The notes beneath the pieces were generated by a model, which was not told the origin of the DNA, searched no databases, and saw only the letters and a program-made list of their open reading frames with translations. Below, one piece after another: positions 28,080 through 42,191 of a stretch of 64,000 bases of DNA (the first letter of the stretch is position 1; each line of letters begins with the position of its first letter). The translations under genes were made by a program, and so were the position numbers. Source of the stretch: Paenibacillus aquistagni (GTDB taxonomy: Bacteria > Bacillota > Bacilli > Paenibacillales > Paenibacillaceae); assembly GCF_900177815.1 (NCBI RefSeq), contig NZ_FXAZ01000012.1, forward strand, positions 1 through 64,000. The letters are read 5' to 3'.

Positions 28080-31000
28080 ATGGACGTCAACAATTTTGAA
28101 TTTATGAAGATTGGTCTCGCCTCTCCGGAGAAAATTCGTTCCTGGTCCCGTGGTGAAGTGAAAAAACCAGAAACGATTAACTATCGTACGCTTAAGCCAG
28201 AAAAAGAAGGCTTGTTCTGCGAAAAGATTTTTGGTCCAACAAAGGACTGGGAATGTCATTGTGGTAAATATAAGCGTGTTCGTTACAAAGGAGTAGTCTG
28301 TGACCGATGCGGCGTTGAAGTCACGCGTCAAAAAGTTCGTCGTGAACGTATGGGTCATATCGAATTAGCAGCACCTGTTTCTCACATTTGGTACTTCAAG
28401 GGAATTCCAAGCCGTATGGGTCTGGCTCTTGATATGTCGCCTCGTTCCTTGGAAGAGATAATCTACTTCGCTTCCTACGTGGTTACGGATCCAGGTGATA
28501 CGCCACTTGAGAAGAAGCAGCTTCTTTCCGAGAAGGAATACCGCAGCTATCGTGAAAAGTATGGTCATGCATTCTCTGCAGGCATGGGTGCTGAAGCCGT
28601 AAAGAAACTTCTTCAAGATCTTGATCTTGATAAAGAGATGGATTCGCTAAAAGAAGAGCTTCGTACAGCTCAAGGTCAACGCCGTAATCGTGCGATCAAG
28701 CGCCTTGAAGTCATCGAAGCATTCCGCAACTCCGGCAACAACCCGGACTGGATGATTCTTGACGTGCTTCCGGTAATCCCGCCAGAGCTTCGTCCGATGG
28801 TTCAATTGGACGGTGGCCGCTTTGCAACATCTGACTTGAACGACTTGTATCGTCGTGTCATCAACCGCAACAACCGTTTGAAACGTTTGCTTGATCTGGG
28901 TGCACCAGACATCATCGTGCAGAACGAGAAGCGTATGCTTCAAGAAGCGGTTGATGCCTTGATCGACAACGGTCGCCGTGGCCGTCCAGTAACTGGACCG
29001 GGTAACCGTCCGCTCAAATCTTTGAGCCATATGCTCAAAGGTAAGCAAGGTCGTTTCCGTCAAAACTTGCTCGGTAAGCGTGTTGACTACTCCGGCCGTT
29101 CCGTTATCGTGGTAGGACCAAGCTTGAAGATGTATCAATGTGGTCTTCCAAAGGAAATGGCATTGGAATTGTTCAAGCCGTTTGTGATGAAAGAGCTCGT
29201 AAATAAAGGCTTGGCACACAACATCAAGAGTGCAAAACGCAAGGTTGAACGTGTCAGCCCTGAAGTATGGGATGTGCTCGAGGAAGTTATTCGTGAGCAT
29301 CCAGTGCTGTTGAACCGTGCACCAACGCTTCACAGACTAGGTATTCAAGCATTTGAACCGATTCTTGTAGAAGGCCGTGCCATTAAGCTTCACCCTCTCG
29401 TATGTACAGCGTATAACGCCGACTTCGATGGTGACCAAATGGCGGTTCACGTTCCATTGTCAGCAGAAGCACAAGCTGAAGCTCGCCTTCTTATGTTGGC
29501 AGCAGGCAACATCTTGAACCCTAAAGACGGCAAGCCGGTTGTAACACCGTCTCAGGATATGGTTCTTGGTTCCTTCTTCTTGACGATGGACAACAAAGAA
29601 GCAAAAGGCACAGGCATGCTGATCGGCAACGTTCATGAAGCCGTATCCGCATATCAACGTGAAATTGCTTCGCTGCATGCGCGTGTTGTTATCCCAGCTC
29701 GTGCATTGAACAAAACTTGCTTCACGGAAAAACAACAAAATGCGCTGCTCGTTACGACGATTGGCCGTATTATCTTTAATGAGATCTTCCCTGAAGATTT
29801 CCCATATATCAACGAGTCGACTAAACGCAACCTCTTTGATGGTACTCCTGATGAGTACTTCATCTATGACAAAGGAGCGGACATTCGTTCGATCATCGAC
29901 ACCTTGCCGCAGACAGGCGCTGTAGGTAAGGATTATCTGGGCCAAATCATTGCACGCTGCTTCGAAGTCTTCCATACGACGAAGACATCCGTGATCCTCG
30001 ATAAGATCAAGCAGCTTGGCTTTACGTACTCAACTCGTGCAGGTATCTCTATTGCTGTATCCGACGTAGTCGTTCCGCAGGAAAAAGTAGAGATCCTAAG
30101 AGAGTCTGAAGAAAAAGTTAAGGTCATTATGAATCAATATCGTCGTGGTCTGATCACGAACGATGAGCGTTATGACCGCATTATCGATATTTGGTCAAAG
30201 TGTAAGGATCAATTGACAGACGTCCTGCTCAAATCCATGGATCGATACAATTCGATTATGCTCATGGTTGATTCCAAAGCACGGGGTAACAAATCGCAGA
30301 TCACTCAGCTTGGTGGTATGCGTGGTCTGATGGCGAACCCATCTGGTCGTATCATCGAGTTGCCAATCAAATCGAACTTCCGTGAGGGACTGACGGTCTT
30401 GGAGTACTTTATCTCCACGCACGGTGCGCGTAAAGGTCTTGCCGATACCGCCCTTCGTACCGCTGACTCCGGTTACTTGACTCGTCGTCTTGTTGACGTT
30501 GCGCAAGATGTTATTGTTCGTGAAGATGATTGTGGAACGGATAAAGGCTTTATGGTCAGCAATATCTCTGATGGCAAAGAAGTTATCGAGGGCTTGTATG
30601 ACCGCATCGAAGGCCGTTACTCCTTCCAGACGGTTAAGCATCCAGAGACAGATGAAGTGCTTGTCAACCGCAATGAATTGATTGATTCTGATAAAGCAGA
30701 AGCAATCGTCAAAGCAGGTGTGAAGCAGCTTCAAATCCGTTCTGTGCTTAGCTGCCGATCGCGTCATGGCGTATGTAAGAAGTGCTATGGCCGCAACTTG
30801 GCAACAGGACAACATGTGGAGATCGGGGAAGCAGTTGGAATTATCGCTGCACAGTCCATCGGGGAACCAGGTACACAGCTCACCATGCGTACGTTCCATA
30901 CCGGTGGTGTTGCGGGAGACGATATTACACAAGGTTTGCCGCGTATCCAAGAGTTGTTCGAAGCGCGTAATCCGAAAGGTCAAGCAACGATCTCGGAGAT

Positions 31001-31697
31001 TGATGGTGTGATCAAAGAGATTCGTGAGGTTAAAGACCGTCGTGAAATCGAGGTACAAGGTGAAGCGGAAACAAAAGTTTACGCTGCAAGCTATGGCTCT
31101 CGCATTCGCGTGCATGAAGGCCAAACGATCGAAGCTGGTGACGAAATCACCGAAGGTTCCATTGATCCGAAGGAAATGCTTCGCATCAAAGGTATTCGTG
31201 GCGTACAGAACTACATTTTGCAGGAAGTACAGCGCGTATACCGGAACCAAGGGGTAGAAATCAACGACAAGCACGTTGAGGTTATGATCCGTCAGATGCT
31301 GCGCAAGATCCGCATTATCGATAATGGCGATACAACGCTGTTGCCAGGATCGTTTGTGGATATGCATGAGTATGAAGAAGCGAACAAAGTTGCGATTGTT
31401 GCTGATAAAGAGCCTGCTGTTGCAAAACCGGTACTTCTCGGTATTACAAAAGCATCGCTTGAAACTGACTCCTTCTTGTCCGCGGCCTCCTTCCAAGAGA
31501 CAACTCGTGTCTTGACAGATGCTGCGATTAAAGGCAAGGTTGACCAGCTTCTTGGCCTTAAGGAGAACGTTATTATCGGTAAGCTGATCCCTGCTGGTAC
31601 AGGTATGAGCCGTTACCGCAATGTCAAAGTAACGAATCCGCTTAACGAACAAATGGAAGAAGCTTTTGAGCAAGCCGGTGTAGGCGTAGCTGAATAA
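28080..31697 (+). CDS. rpoC: DNA-directed RNA polymerase subunit beta'
   Basis: A 1205-aa beta' subunit. The N-terminal zinc site [19 protein letters not shown] (about 59-77), the catalytic [10 protein letters not shown] (about 446-455, three Asp that hold magnesium), the trigger-loop region [18 protein letters not shown] sequence, and the second zinc cluster ([15 protein letters not shown]) are all seen. The ATG is 11 bases after GGAGG, partly in a small hairpin. Confidence 0.98.
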   Translation: MDVNNFEFMKIGLASPEKIRSWSRGEVKKPETINYRTLKPEKEGLFCEKIFGPTKDWECHCGKYKRVRYKGVVCDRCGVEVTRQKVRRERMGHIELAAPVSHIWYFKGIPSRMGLALDMSPRSLEEIIYFASYVVTDPGDTPLEKKQLLSEKEYRSYREKYGHAFSAGMGAEAVKKLLQDLDLDKEMDSLKEELRTAQGQRRNRAIKRLEVIEAFRNSGNNPDWMILDVLPVIPPELRPMVQLDGGRFATSDLNDLYRRVINRNNRLKRLLDLGAPDIIVQNEKRMLQEAVDALIDNGRRGRPVTGPGNRPLKSLSHMLKGKQGRFRQNLLGKRVDYSGRSVIVVGPSLKMYQCGLPKEMALELFKPFVMKELVNKGLAHNIKSAKRKVERVSPEVWDVLEEVIREHPVLLNRAPTLHRLGIQAFEPILVEGRAIKLHPLVCTAYNADFDGDQMAVHVPLSAEAQAEARLLMLAAGNILNPKDGKPVVTPSQDMVLGSFFLTMDNKEAKGTGMLIGNVHEAVSAYQREIASLHARVVIPARALNKTCFTEKQQNALLVTTIGRIIFNEIFPEDFPYINESTKRNLFDGTPDEYFIYDKGADIRSIIDTLPQTGAVGKDYLGQIIARCFEVFHTTKTSVILDKIKQLGFTYSTRAGISIAVSDVVVPQEKVEILRESEEKVKVIMNQYRRGLITNDERYDRIIDIWSKCKDQLTDVLLKSMDRYNSIMLMVDSKARGNKSQITQLGGMRGLMANPSGRIIELPIKSNFREGLTVLEYFISTHGARKGLADTALRTADSGYLTRRLVDVAQDVIVREDDCGTDKGFMVSNISDGKEVIEGLYDRIEGRYSFQTVKHPETDEVLVNRNELIDSDKAEAIVKAGVKQLQIRSVLSCRSRHGVCKKCYGRNLATGQHVEIGEAVGIIAAQSIGEPGTQLTMRTFHTGGVAGDDITQGLPRIQELFEARNPKGQATISEIDGVIKEIREVKDRREIEVQGEAETKVYAASYGSRIRVHEGQTIEAGDEITEGSIDPKEMLRIKGIRGVQNYILQEVQRVYRNQGVEINDKHVEVMIRQMLRKIRIIDNGDTTLLPGSFVDMHEYEEANKVAIVADKEPAVAKPVLLGITKASLETDSFLSAASFQETTRVLTDAAIKGKVDQLLGLKENVIIGKLIPAGTGMSRYRNVKVTNPLNEQMEEAFEQAGVGVAE

Positions 31698-31718
31698 GCT
31701 TTTGTATTAGAACATGTT

Positions 31719-31772
31719 GGCTGGCGGCGCAGTCTCTAATCGAGGCTGTGTCGCTCTAGCCGCATGATAGAA
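31719..31772 (+). other. Hairpin after rpoC
   Basis: An interrupted stem with GCAGTCTC and GAGGCTGT arms around 31728-31750 and outer GGC/GCC pairs follows rpoC. There is no T run, so it is more likely an RNA-processing or stability element than a terminator. Confidence 0.35.
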
Positions 31773-31837
31773 GACAGGCTTCCAATCGTTTACTAATCAA
31801 GGGAATAACTGCTGTTTTTTCTGAGGATAAAAACCGC

Positions 31838-31866
31838 TTGACACTGCAAATTCAAAGTGCTAAGAT
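31838..31866 (+). promoter_or_regulatory. Promoter of the rplGB-rpsL-rpsG-fusA-tuf operon
   Basis: A consensus TTGACA at 31838-31843 and TAAGAT at 31861-31866 with a 17-base spacer, 50 bases before rplGB. Confidence 0.8.
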
Positions 31867-31915
31867 ATCGTAGTGTGCCCAAGACATTTGCCTGTGCTTT
31901 TGGAGGATGTTGTCG

Positions 31916-32167
31916 ATGGATAATAATCTACAGGACGCCAAGGTCAAGATTGGGACGAAGCAGACAATGAAGATGGTTGAACAGGATTTAGCCATTGAAG
32001 TATTTGTTGCTTTAGATGCTGATGCCAAATTGATCTCAAAGGTTTCGAGTCTTTGTCGGAAGAAGTCTGTGAAGCTCACAGAGGTTGCGACTATGAAGGA
32101 ACTCGGCAAGGTCTATGGAATCGATGTTGGTGCAGCTATGGTAGCTGTTGTTAATGAAGATTCGTAA
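31916..32167 (+). CDS. rplGB: L7Ae-family ribosomal protein (YbxF-like)
   Basis: An 83-aa L7Ae/L30e-fold protein that binds kink-turn RNA. The core is EQDLAIEVFVALDADAKLISKV and the C-terminal GKVYGIDVGAAMVAVV. GGAGG at 31902-31906 is 9 bases from ATG 31916. It heads the str operon before rpsL, as ybxF does in Bacillus. Its place on the ribosome and role are inferred from the family. Confidence 0.9.
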   Translation: MDNNLQDAKVKIGTKQTMKMVEQDLAIEVFVALDADAKLISKVSSLCRKKSVKLTEVATMKELGKVYGIDVGAAMVAVVNEDS

Positions 32168-32297
32168 CCGATGTTTTTGTTGAGGATTGAACTCCGAAGC
32201 AAAAACTTTTCATTTGCTCGTTTATGAACCGCCTGGGTCTGTGGGCATAAATGATCGAATTGTAAAGGTGTTATTACATGGGAAGGGGGTGGCAAGA

Positions 32298-32717
32298 ATG
32301 CCAACAATCAACCAATTGGTTCGTAAGGGCCGTAAAGCTAAAGTAACGAAATCCAAATCCCCAGCATTGCAAAAAGGATTTAACGCCTTGAAACGTGCTG
32401 AAACAGATTTGAGCGCTCCTCAAAAACGTGGTGTATGTACTCGTGTAGGTACAATGACGCCGAAAAAACCGAACTCCGCACTTCGTAAGTATGCGCGTGT
32501 ACGTTTGACTAACCGTGTTGAGGTTACAGCATATATCGGTGGTATTGGTCACAACCTGCAAGAGCACAGTGTTGTTCTCGTACGTGGCGGCCGTGTTAAG
32601 GACCTTCCGGGTGTTCGTTACCACATCGTTCGCGGTGCGCTTGATACTGCAGGTGTGAACAACCGTATGCAAGCTCGTTCCAAATACGGTACGAAGCGTC
32701 CTAAAGAAAAAAAATAA
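32298..32717 (+). CDS. rpsL: Small ribosomal subunit protein uS12
   Basis: A 139-aa decoding-centre protein. [19 protein letters not shown] and [26 protein letters not shown] are the two conserved blocks; Lys at the streptomycin positions (K56 in the first block) is wild type. ATG 32298 follows AAGGGGGT. The long upstream frame from 32187 was rejected. Confidence 0.97.
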   Translation: MPTINQLVRKGRKAKVTKSKSPALQKGFNALKRAETDLSAPQKRGVCTRVGTMTPKKPNSALRKYARVRLTNRVEVTAYIGGIGHNLQEHSVVLVRGGRVKDLPGVRYHIVRGALDTAGVNNRMQARSKYGTKRPKEKK

Positions 32718-32767
32718 TAAGCTAGTTTCATGATAAAACATGAACTTTTTTGGAAAGGGGGATTACA

Positions 32768-33238
32768 ATGCCACGCAAAGGACCAGTAGCAAAGCGTGAT
32801 GTATTGCCAGATCCGGTATACAACAGCAAGTTGGTAACTCGCTTGATCAACCGTGTTATGATCGACGGTAAGCGTGGTGTTGCTCAAACGATTCTTTACG
32901 ACGCATTCAAGTCTATTGAAGAGCGTACTGGTAAAGATCCTATGGAAGTGTTTGAAGCAGCACTCAAAAACATTATGCCTGTTCTTGAGGTTAAAGCTCG
33001 CCGTGTAGGTGGTTCTAACTATCAAGTGCCTATCGAAGTTAAACCAGAGCGTCGTGTCTCTTTGGGACTTCGTTGGTTGGTTAACTATTCGCGTAACCGC
33101 GGTGAAAAAACAATGCAAGAGCGTTTGGCAGCAGAGATTATCGATGCTTCCAATAACACTGGAGCAGCTGTTAAGAAACGTGAAGATACGCATAAAATGG
33201 CTGAAGCGAACAAAGCATTTGCTCACTACCGCTGGTAG
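32768..33238 (+). CDS. rpsG: Small ribosomal subunit protein uS7
   Basis: A 156-aa 16S 3'-domain assembly protein starting [22 protein letters not shown], with [19 protein letters not shown] in the middle. AAAGGGGG precedes ATG 32768. It lies between rpsL and fusA. Confidence 0.97.
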   Translation: MPRKGPVAKRDVLPDPVYNSKLVTRLINRVMIDGKRGVAQTILYDAFKSIEERTGKDPMEVFEAALKNIMPVLEVKARRVGGSNYQVPIEVKPERRVSLGLRWLVNYSRNRGEKTMQERLAAEIIDASNNTGAAVKKREDTHKMAEANKAFAHYRW

Positions 33239-33294
33239 GATTAAGCTCTGCTTAGCTCGGATTCACCAACTCATATTTGAAGGGAGATCCACAC

Positions 33295-35370
33295 ATGGCA
33301 AGACAGTTCTCCTTGGCAAATACGCGTAACATCGGAATCATGGCTCACATCGATGCCGGTAAAACAACAACTACGGAGCGTATCTTGTTCTACACAGGCC
33401 GTACTCACAAAATCGGTGAGGTGCACGAAGGTGCTGCAACAATGGACTGGATGGAACAAGAGCAAGAACGTGGTATCACGATTACTTCCGCAGCAACAAC
33501 TGCACAATGGAAGGGCCATCGTGTTAACATTATCGATACTCCGGGTCACGTTGACTTTACGGTAGAGGTTGAGCGTTCCCTTCGCGTATTGGACGGAGCC
33601 GTAGGCGTATTCTCTGCAAAAGAAGGCGTAGAGCCGCAATCCGAAACAGTTTGGCGTCAAGCTGACCGTTACGGTGTACCTCGTATTGCTTACGTTAACA
33701 AAATGGATATCATCGGCGCTGACTACCTCAACGTTATTGAATCCATGAAGGATCGTTTGCAAGCGAACGCTGTTGCGATTCAATTGCCTATCGGTGCAGA
33801 AAATGATTTCAAAGGCATTATCGACCTTGTTGAGCTAAAAGCTCACATCTTCAAAGATGACCTCGGTCGTGATGTTGATATTGTTGACGTTCCAGAAGAG
33901 TTCAAAGCTCAAGTCGATGAACTCCGCATGGAATTGATTGAGAAGGTTGCAGAACTTGACGAAGAATTGATGATGAAATACCTTGAAGGCGAAGAGCTTA
34001 CGATTGAAGAAATCAAAGCTGGTCTCCGCAAAGGGGTATGTAGCGTTCAAATCTTCCCAGTAGTATGCGGTTCTTCTTACAGAAACAAAGGCGTTCAGAT
34101 GATGATCGATGCAGTAGTTGACTACTTGCCATCTCCTCTTGATGTTCCTGACATCAAGGGCCAACTTGAAGACGGTGAAGAAGTGATTCGTCACTCCTCC
34201 GATGAAGAGCCATTTGCGGCGCTTGCCTTCAAGATCATGACTGACCCTTATGTCGGTAAGTTGACGTTCTTCCGCGTGTATTCTGGTGTATTGAACTCCG
34301 GTTCTTACGTTCTGAATGCAACCAAAGGAAAACGTGAACGTATCGGCCGTATCCTTCAAATGCATGCGAACAGCCGCGAAGAAATCGACATTGTATATGC
34401 TGGTGACATCGCTGCTGCAGTAGGTTTGAAAGATACAGGTACAGGTGATACACTGTGTGATGAGAAACATCCGGTAATCTTGGAGTCCATGGACTTCCCA
34501 GATCCAGTTATCGAGATCGCAGTTGAGCCTAAGACCAAAGCTGACCAAGACAAGTTGAGTGTCGCACTCGGCAAGTTGACTGAGGAAGATCCTACTCTTC
34601 GTGCACATACAGACGAAGAAACAGGACAAACCATCTTGGCAGGTATGGGTGAGCTTCACTTGGACATCATCATCGACCGTATGCGTCGTGAGTTCAAGGT
34701 AGACACGAATGTTGGTAAGCCTCAAGTTGCTTACCGCGAAACATTCAAGACTGCTGCTAAAGTCGAAGGTAAGTTTGTTCGCCAATCTGGTGGTCGCGGT
34801 CAATACGGTCACGTATGGATCGAGTTCGCACCTCAAGAGCCAGGCGAAGGCTTCAAATTCGAAAACAAGATTGTCGGCGGTGTCGTTCCTCGTGAATACG
34901 TACCAGCTGTTCAAGCCGGTATCGAAGAATCGATGAAGAGCGGTGTCCTTGCAGGATTCCCACTCGTTGACATCAAAGCTACAATCTTTGACGGATCATA
35001 CCATGATGTTGACTCCAGTGAGATGGCGTTTAAGATTGCTGGTTCCATGGCGCTTAAAGCAGCTAAGGACAAGTGTAGCCCAGTTATTCTTGAGCCTATC
35101 ATGAAAGTCGAAGTTACAGTGCCTGAAGAGTACATGGGTGATGTAATGGGTATGCTGAACTCCCGTCGTGGACGTATCGAAGGTATGGATTCCCGTGGTG
35201 GTGCACAAATTATCCGTGCTAAGGTACCTCTCGCTGAGATGTTCGGTTACTCCACGACACTTCGCTCCGGTACACAAGGCCGCGGTGTGTTCTCGATGGA
35301 ACTTTCTCACTATGAAGAAGTTCCACGCAGCATCTCCGAAGAGATTATTGCTAAGCATAAAGGCGAATAA
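33295..35370 (+). CDS. fusA: Elongation factor G
   Basis: A 691-aa translocation GTPase. G1 is AHIDAGKTT at 17-25, then DTPGHVDF and NKMD, and domains II-V follow to the C-terminal region with the [13 protein letters not shown] loop. AAGGGAGA precedes ATG 33295. It lies in str-operon order between rpsG and tuf. Confidence 0.98.
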   Translation: MARQFSLANTRNIGIMAHIDAGKTTTTERILFYTGRTHKIGEVHEGAATMDWMEQEQERGITITSAATTAQWKGHRVNIIDTPGHVDFTVEVERSLRVLDGAVGVFSAKEGVEPQSETVWRQADRYGVPRIAYVNKMDIIGADYLNVIESMKDRLQANAVAIQLPIGAENDFKGIIDLVELKAHIFKDDLGRDVDIVDVPEEFKAQVDELRMELIEKVAELDEELMMKYLEGEELTIEEIKAGLRKGVCSVQIFPVVCGSSYRNKGVQMMIDAVVDYLPSPLDVPDIKGQLEDGEEVIRHSSDEEPFAALAFKIMTDPYVGKLTFFRVYSGVLNSGSYVLNATKGKRERIGRILQMHANSREEIDIVYAGDIAAAVGLKDTGTGDTLCDEKHPVILESMDFPDPVIEIAVEPKTKADQDKLSVALGKLTEEDPTLRAHTDEETGQTILAGMGELHLDIIIDRMRREFKVDTNVGKPQVAYRETFKTAAKVEGKFVRQSGGRGQYGHVWIEFAPQEPGEGFKFENKIVGGVVPREYVPAVQAGIEESMKSGVLAGFPLVDIKATIFDGSYHDVDSSEMAFKIAGSMALKAAKDKCSPVILEPIMKVEVTVPEEYMGDVMGMLNSRRGRIEGMDSRGGAQIIRAKVPLAEMFGYSTTLRSGTQGRGVFSMELSHYEEVPRSISEEIIAKHKGE

Positions 35371-35470
35371 TCTCGTCTCGTAGTGTTTCATATGGCCGGC
35401 TTAAGACGACTATCGCTGGAGTCGGCCTCCTAAATACATTCTATTCCACGATTAAGGAGGAATTGTTCAA

Positions 35471-36661
<1,191 letters not shown>

Positions 36662-36681
36662 TTGAAGCTTAATGCTTCTTG

Positions 36682-36720
36682 CAATCCCTCGGCTTAGCAG
36701 CTGAGGGATTGTTTTATTTA
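36682..36720 (+). terminator. Terminator after tuf
   Basis: CAATCCCTC (36682-36690) pairs with GAGGGATTG (36703-36711), followed by TTTTATTTA. It ends the str operon. Confidence 0.9.
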
Positions 36721-37332
<612 letters not shown>

Positions 37333-37383
37333 GGTAAGTAACTAACACACGACTGTATTTATGGAAGGAAAAGAGGTGTCAAC

Positions 37384-38007
37384 ATGAAAGGTATCTTAGG
37401 AAAAAAACTTGGCATGACTCAAGTGTTTACCCCAGAAGGTAACGTCTTGCCAGTAACCGTGATTGAAGCTGGTCCTAACGTTGTTCTTCAAAAGAAAGAT
37501 GTGGAGAATGATGGTTATGAAGCGATCCAAATCGGCTATGCTGATAAAAAGGAAAAGAACGCTAACAAACCAGAACAAGGCCATGCAAAGAAAGCTAACA
37601 CAACGCCTAAGCGCTACGTTAAAGAACTTCGTGGTATCGATCTTTCTCAATATGAGGTTGGCCAGGAGTTGAAAGCCGACATCTTCACTGAAGGCGAATT
37701 TGTTGACGTAACAGGCATTTCGAAAGGTAAAGGCTTCGCCGGCGTTATCAAACGTTGGGGACAAAGCCGCGGCCCTATGGCTCACGGTTCCCGTTACCAT
37801 CGTAGACCAGGTTCCATGGGTTCCATTCAAGCGAACCGCGTTCCTAAAGGCAAACGTCTTCCAGGACACATGGGTACTGACACAATCACGATTCAAAACC
37901 TTGAAGTTGTAAAAGTGGATGCAGAACGCAATGTAATCCTCGTTAAAGGCTCCATTCCTGGTGCTAAAAACAGCTTCGTTAAAATTAGATCTTCTATTAA
38001 GAAGTAA
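37384..38007 (+). CDS. rplC: Large ribosomal subunit protein uL3
   Basis: A 207-aa 50S assembly protein. It starts [15 protein letters not shown]; the central [20 protein letters not shown] and [22 protein letters not shown] blocks reach toward the peptidyl-transferase centre. It is second in the S10 operon. Confidence 0.98.
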   Translation: MKGILGKKLGMTQVFTPEGNVLPVTVIEAGPNVVLQKKDVENDGYEAIQIGYADKKEKNANKPEQGHAKKANTTPKRYVKELRGIDLSQYEVGQELKADIFTEGEFVDVTGISKGKGFAGVIKRWGQSRGPMAHGSRYHRRPGSMGSIQANRVPKGKRLPGHMGTDTITIQNLEVVKVDAERNVILVKGSIPGAKNSFVKIRSSIKK

Positions 38008-38032
38008 TTGTTGAAGAAAGGAGGAGCTTAGA

Positions 38033-38656
38033 ATGCCTAAAGTAGCAGTATACAACATCTCCGGTACGCAAGTTGGCGAGATCGAACTCGCAGACAGTGT
38101 ATTTGGAATTGAGCCGAACAAACATGTTCTTCATGATGCAGTTGTTATGCAGCTTGCATCCATGCGTCAAGGTACGCACAAAGTAAAAGGACGTTCCGAG
38201 GTTCGCGGCGGTGGCCGTAAGCCATGGAAACAAAAAGGAACTGGCCGTGCGCGTCAAGGTTCAATCCGTTCCCCACAATGGGTTGGCGGTGGTACTGTAT
38301 TCGGACCTACACCACGCAGCTATTCTTATAAGCTTCCTAAGAAAGTACGTCGTCTTGCGATCAAATCTGCACTTTCTACTAAAGTGTTGGAAAACCAAAT
38401 CATCGTATTGGATGAGTTGGCAATGAACGCACCAAAGACAAAAGAATTCCAAGCTATGCTTAATAACCTTAAAGTAGATCGCAAAGCACTTGTAGTTGTG
38501 CCTGAGTACAACGACAATGTAGCGCTCTCCGCTCGTAATATCCCATCTGTAAAATTGGTGGCGGCTGATGGAGTGAACGTGTATGACGTACTTCGTCATC
38601 AAAAGCTCATCATTACGAAGGATGCGGTTTCGAAGGTAGAGGAGGTGTTCGCATAA
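38033..38656 (+). CDS. rplD: Large ribosomal subunit protein uL4
   Basis: A 207-aa exit-tunnel protein with the extended loop [24 protein letters not shown] sequence and [23 protein letters not shown] precedes ATG 38033. Its stop codon overlaps the rplW start by one base (TAATG). Confidence 0.97.
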   Translation: MPKVAVYNISGTQVGEIELADSVFGIEPNKHVLHDAVVMQLASMRQGTHKVKGRSEVRGGGRKPWKQKGTGRARQGSIRSPQWVGGGTVFGPTPRSYSYKLPKKVRRLAIKSALSTKVLENQIIVLDELAMNAPKTKEFQAMLNNLKVDRKALVVVPEYNDNVALSARNIPSVKLVAADGVNVYDVLRHQKLIITKDAVSKVEEVFA

Positions 38657-38946
38657 TGAAGGATCCTCGCGATATCATTATCCGTCCGATCATCACTGAG
38701 CGTACTGCTGAGATGATGGATAGCCTGAAGTATGTATTCGAAGTGGATATGCGTGCTAACAAGACGGAGATCAAAGATGCAATCGAGCAAATCTTCAAAG
38801 TAAAAGTAGCGAACGTGAACACTTTGCGTGTTCCTGCCAAGCCTAAGCGCTATGGCCGCCACAGTGGCTATACTTCCGAATGGAAGAAAGCTTTTGTTAC
38901 TTTGACTTCTGATAGCAAACCACTTGAGTTTTTTGAAACTGTATAA
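38656..38946 (+). CDS. rplW: Large ribosomal subunit protein uL23
   Basis: A 96-aa protein at the tunnel exit, docking site for trigger factor and SRP. It starts [21 protein letters not shown] and has the [19 protein letters not shown] segment. The 1-base overlap with rplD and GGAGG just upstream suggest coupling. Confidence 0.97.
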   Translation: MKDPRDIIIRPIITERTAEMMDSLKYVFEVDMRANKTEIKDAIEQIFKVKVANVNTLRVPAKPKRYGRHSGYTSEWKKAFVTLTSDSKPLEFFETV

Positions 38947-38977
38947 TTAAAAGTCTTGAGGTAAGGAGGGAAAACTA

Positions 38978-39808
38978 GTGCCTATCAAAAAGTACAAACC
39001 GACATCCCCGGCTCGTCGTGCTATGAGTGTTTCTACATTCGAAGAAATTACAACAAGCACTCCGGAGAAATCGTTGCTTGCGCCTCTTAGCAAAAATGCT
39101 GGACGCAACAACCAAGGTAAGATTACGACTCGCCACCACGGCGGAGGTCACAAACGTAAGTACCGTGTGATCGACTTCAAACGTAACAAAGATGGCATTC
39201 AAGGCCGCGTTGCTACAATTGAGTATGATCCAAACCGTACTTCCAACATCGCATTGATCAACTATGCTGACGGTGAGAAGCGTTATATTATCGCTCCTAA
39301 AGGTCTTAAAGTTGGCGATGTAATCATGTCTGGCGCAGGTTCTGATATCAAAATCGGTAACGCTATGCCGCTTGAAAACATTCCAGTGGGTACAGTTATC
39401 CACAACATCGAATTGCAACCAGGTAAAGGTGGTCAGTTGGTTCGCGCCGCTGGTACGGAAGCGCAATTGCTTGGTAAAGAAGAGCGTTATGTAACAATTC
39501 GTTTGTCTTCTGGCGAAGTTCGCAAAGTGTTGAAAGTTTGCCGTGCGACTATCGGATCCGTAGGTAATGGTGACCATGAGCTTATCAAAGTTGGTAAAGC
39601 TGGTCGCAGCCGTTGGATGGGCAAACGTCCTACTGTCCGCGGGGTTGTAATGAACCCAGTTGATCACCCACACGGTGGTGGTGAAGGACGCGCGCCAATC
39701 GGACGTAAATCTCCGTTGTCTCCATGGGGCAAACCGACACTTGGTTACAAAACGCGTAAAAAAGGTAAGCAATCCGACAAGTATATTGTTCGTCCTCGTA
39801 CGAAGTAA
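38978..39808 (+). CDS. rplB: Large ribosomal subunit protein uL2
   Basis: A 276-aa protein near the peptidyl-transferase centre. [19 protein letters not shown] and the C-terminal [19 protein letters not shown] (with the conserved His) are present. The GTG start at 38978 follows AAGGAGGG. Confidence 0.98.
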   Translation: MPIKKYKPTSPARRAMSVSTFEEITTSTPEKSLLAPLSKNAGRNNQGKITTRHHGGGHKRKYRVIDFKRNKDGIQGRVATIEYDPNRTSNIALINYADGEKRYIIAPKGLKVGDVIMSGAGSDIKIGNAMPLENIPVGTVIHNIELQPGKGGQLVRAAGTEAQLLGKEERYVTIRLSSGEVRKVLKVCRATIGSVGNGDHELIKVGKAGRSRWMGKRPTVRGVVMNPVDHPHGGGEGRAPIGRKSPLSPWGKPTLGYKTRKKGKQSDKYIVRPRTK

Positions 39809-39880
39809 TATTAGCTCGGTGACATATCGAAGCATTGTAACAAAAGAACGATACAGGTTTCCTGAAGGGAGGATTTACAC

Positions 39881-40159
39881 ATGGGTCGCAGTTTGAAAAA
39901 AGGACCATTCGTTGATGGTCACCTGATGAAAAAAGTTGAAGTGATGAACGAAACAGAGAAAAGAACTGTTATCAAGACTTGGTCTCGTCGTTCCACCATT
40001 TTCCCTCAATTCATCGGTCATACATTTGCGGTATATGATGGCCGTAAGCACGTGCCTGTGTATGTGACAGAGGATATGGTAGGTCACAAACTTGGTGAAT
40101 TCGCGCCAACTCGTACGTACAAAGGTCATGACGACGATAAGAAAACGGGTAGACGTTAA
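39881..40159 (+). CDS. rpsS: Small ribosomal subunit protein uS19
   Basis: A 92-aa 30S head protein starting [19 protein letters not shown], with [26 protein letters not shown] precedes ATG 39881. It lies between rplB and rplV. Confidence 0.98.
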   Translation: MGRSLKKGPFVDGHLMKKVEVMNETEKRTVIKTWSRRSTIFPQFIGHTFAVYDGRKHVPVYVTEDMVGHKLGEFAPTRTYKGHDDDKKTGRR

Positions 40160-40192
40160 TATTGAACATCGAAATTGAGGGGAGGTACTACC

Positions 40193-40525
40193 ATGCAAGC
40201 GAAAGCTCATGCGAAGAACGTTCGCATCGCTCCTCGTAAAGTTAAGCTCGTGATCGACTTGATCCGTGGTAAGCAAGTAGGCGAAGCGATTGCGATTCTG
40301 CGTCACACGCCGAAATCAGCTTCTCCAGTAGTTGAGAAATTGCTGAACTCTGCGATTGCGAATGCAGAACACAACTACCAAATGGACGTCAATAAACTTG
40401 TAATCGAGCAAGTTTATGCGAACGAAGGTCCAACGTTGAAACGTTTCCGTCCTCGTGCTATGGGACGTGCAAGCCGTATCAACAAGAGAACAAGCCACAT
40501 TACTATCGTGGTATCCGAGAAATAA
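40193..40525 (+). CDS. rplV: Large ribosomal subunit protein uL22
   Basis: A 110-aa tunnel protein with [20 protein letters not shown] at the start and the beta-hairpin region [20 protein letters not shown] that lines the tunnel. GAGGGGAGG precedes ATG 40193; the frame from 40175 overlaps that site. Confidence 0.97.
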   Translation: MQAKAHAKNVRIAPRKVKLVIDLIRGKQVGEAIAILRHTPKSASPVVEKLLNSAIANAEHNYQMDVNKLVIEQVYANEGPTLKRFRPRAMGRASRINKRTSHITIVVSEK

Positions 40526-40538
40526 GGAGGGAAAATGC

Positions 40539-41204
40539 GTGGGTCAAAAGGTAAATCCCGTCGGACTTCGAGTGGGTATCATTCGTGATTGGGAATCAAA
40601 ATGGTACGCTGACAAAGACTTCGGTACATTGTTGATTGAAGACGTAAAAATTCGTGAGTACCTTAAGAATAAATTGAAAGATGCTGCAGTATCCCGCATC
40701 GAGATCGAGCGCGCGGCTAACCGCGTGAACGTAACTATCCACACTGCTAAACCTGGTATGGTTATCGGTAAGGGTGGTTCCGAAGTTGAAGCACTTCGTC
40801 GCGAAGTTACAAAAATCGCGAAGGACAAAAAAGTGCACATCAACATCTCTGAAATCAAAACTCCAGACATGGATGCAATCCTTGTTGCGGAGAGCATTGC
40901 ACAACAATTGGAGCGCCGCGTTTCATTCCGTCGTGCTTTGAAACAAGCAATCCAACGCACAATGCGTGCTGGTGCAAAAGGAATCAAAACATCGGTTAGC
41001 GGTCGTTTGGGCGGTGCCGAGATCGCTAGAACAGAAGGATACAGCGAAGGAACTGTACCACTTCATACGCTTCGCGCAGACATTGACTATGGCACAGCTG
41101 AAGCACACACCACATACGGCCGTATCGGCGTAAAAGTGTGGATCTATCGTGGAGAGGTACTTCCTGCGGCTAAGAAAAAGGCTGTTGAGGAAGGAGGCAA
41201 CTAA
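40539..41204 (+). CDS. rpsC: Small ribosomal subunit protein uS3
   Basis: A 221-aa mRNA-entry protein. It starts [20 protein letters not shown], has the KH domain with [15 protein letters not shown], and C-terminal [28 protein letters not shown] precedes GTG 40539. The long upstream frame is an accident inside rplV. Confidence 0.97.
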   Translation: MGQKVNPVGLRVGIIRDWESKWYADKDFGTLLIEDVKIREYLKNKLKDAAVSRIEIERAANRVNVTIHTAKPGMVIGKGGSEVEALRREVTKIAKDKKVHINISEIKTPDMDAILVAESIAQQLERRVSFRRALKQAIQRTMRAGAKGIKTSVSGRLGGAEIARTEGYSEGTVPLHTLRADIDYGTAEAHTTYGRIGVKVWIYRGEVLPAAKKKAVEEGGN

Positions 41205-41206
41205 TC

Positions 41207-41644
41207 ATGTTGGTACCTAAACGTGTGAAACATCGCAAGCAATTTAGACCGACAATGAAGGGTCGCGCTAAAGGCGGCACTACTGTGAACTTCGGTGAAT
41301 ACGGTTTGCAAGCTTTGGAGCCAGTATGGATCACAAACCGTCAAATCGAGTCCGCTCGTATTGCGATGACTCGATATATCAAGCGTGGTGGTAAGGTTTG
41401 GATCAAAATCTTCCCAGACAAACCAATTACAGCTAAGCCTCTCGAAGTTCGTATGGGTAGCGGTAAAGGTAACGTCGAAAAATGGGTAGCCATTGTTAAG
41501 CCAGGTAAAATCATGTTCGAACTTTCCGGTGTGCCTGAGGAAGTTGCTCGTGAAGCGATGCGCCTTGCTGCACATAAGCTGCCATGCAAGACGAAGTTCG
41601 TGAAACGTGAAGAAATGGGTGGTGAAGCAAATGAAAGCAACTGA
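41207..41644 (+). CDS. rplP: Large ribosomal subunit protein uL16
   Basis: A 145-aa protein at the A site. It starts [19 protein letters not shown] and holds [24 protein letters not shown] sequence. It begins 2 bases after rpsC and overlaps rpmC by 14 bases. Confidence 0.97.
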   Translation: MLVPKRVKHRKQFRPTMKGRAKGGTTVNFGEYGLQALEPVWITNRQIESARIAMTRYIKRGGKVWIKIFPDKPITAKPLEVRMGSGKGNVEKWVAIVKPGKIMFELSGVPEEVAREAMRLAAHKLPCKTKFVKREEMGGEANESN

Positions 41645-41831
41645 ATTCCGCAACTTGACCACTGCTGAACTTGAACAAAAGATTGTTGGATTCAAGGAAG
41701 AGCTCTTCAACCTCCGTTTTCAATTGGCTACTGGACAGCTTGACAACCCAACTCGCATCCGTGACGTACGTAAAGCAATTGCACGTGCTAAGACGGTATT
41801 GCGTGAAAGAGAACTTGGGATTAGCGGTTAA
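41631..41831 (+). CDS. rpmC: Large ribosomal subunit protein uL29
   Basis: A 66-aa protein at the tunnel exit: [19 protein letters not shown], then [19 protein letters not shown]. The start lies inside the end of rplP behind GGTGGTGA, so translation is likely coupled. The upstream extension from 41607 is rplP sequence in another frame. Confidence 0.95.
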   Translation: MKATEFRNLTTAELEQKIVGFKEELFNLRFQLATGQLDNPTRIRDVRKAIARAKTVLRERELGISG

Positions 41832-41892
41832 TTGACGTCAGAATGTTGACTGAAAATAGAGATCCTGTAACCAGGAAGGAGGCATGACACTC

Positions 41893-42156
41893 ATGAGTGA
41901 ACGTAACGCTCGTAAAGTGCAAATTGGCAAAGTGGTCAGCGACAAGATGGACAAAACAATCGTTGTAGCGGTTGAAACGTACAAAAAGCATGACTTGTAC
42001 CACAAGCGCATTAAATATACGAAGAAGTTCAAAGCTCACGATGAGAACAATGAAGCGAAAATCGGTGATACTGTCAAAATCATGGAGACTCGTCCGCTGT
42101 CCAAAGACAAGCGCTGGAGACTCGTTGAGGTAGTAGAGAAAGCCGTAATCGTTTAA
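41893..42156 (+). CDS. rpsQ: Small ribosomal subunit protein uS17
   Basis: An 87-aa 16S-binding protein, [20 protein letters not shown] at the start and [18 protein letters not shown] near the end. GGAGG at 41878-41882 is 10 bases from ATG 41893; ATG 41884 is too close to be used. Confidence 0.96.
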   Translation: MSERNARKVQIGKVVSDKMDKTIVVAVETYKKHDLYHKRIKYTKKFKAHDENNEAKIGDTVKIMETRPLSKDKRWRLVEVVEKAVIV

Positions 42157-42191
42157 TGTTCGGTTAGCTTGACCGAAAGGAGGAAAATAGA

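Noticed and set aside
30195-31673. 492-codon open frame antisense to rpoC
   Set aside because: It mirrors the codon bias of rpoC, has no ribosome-binding site or domain, and lies wholly inside a conserved gene.
33835-34914. 359-codon open frame antisense to fusA
   Set aside because: Same codon-bias shadow as for tuf.
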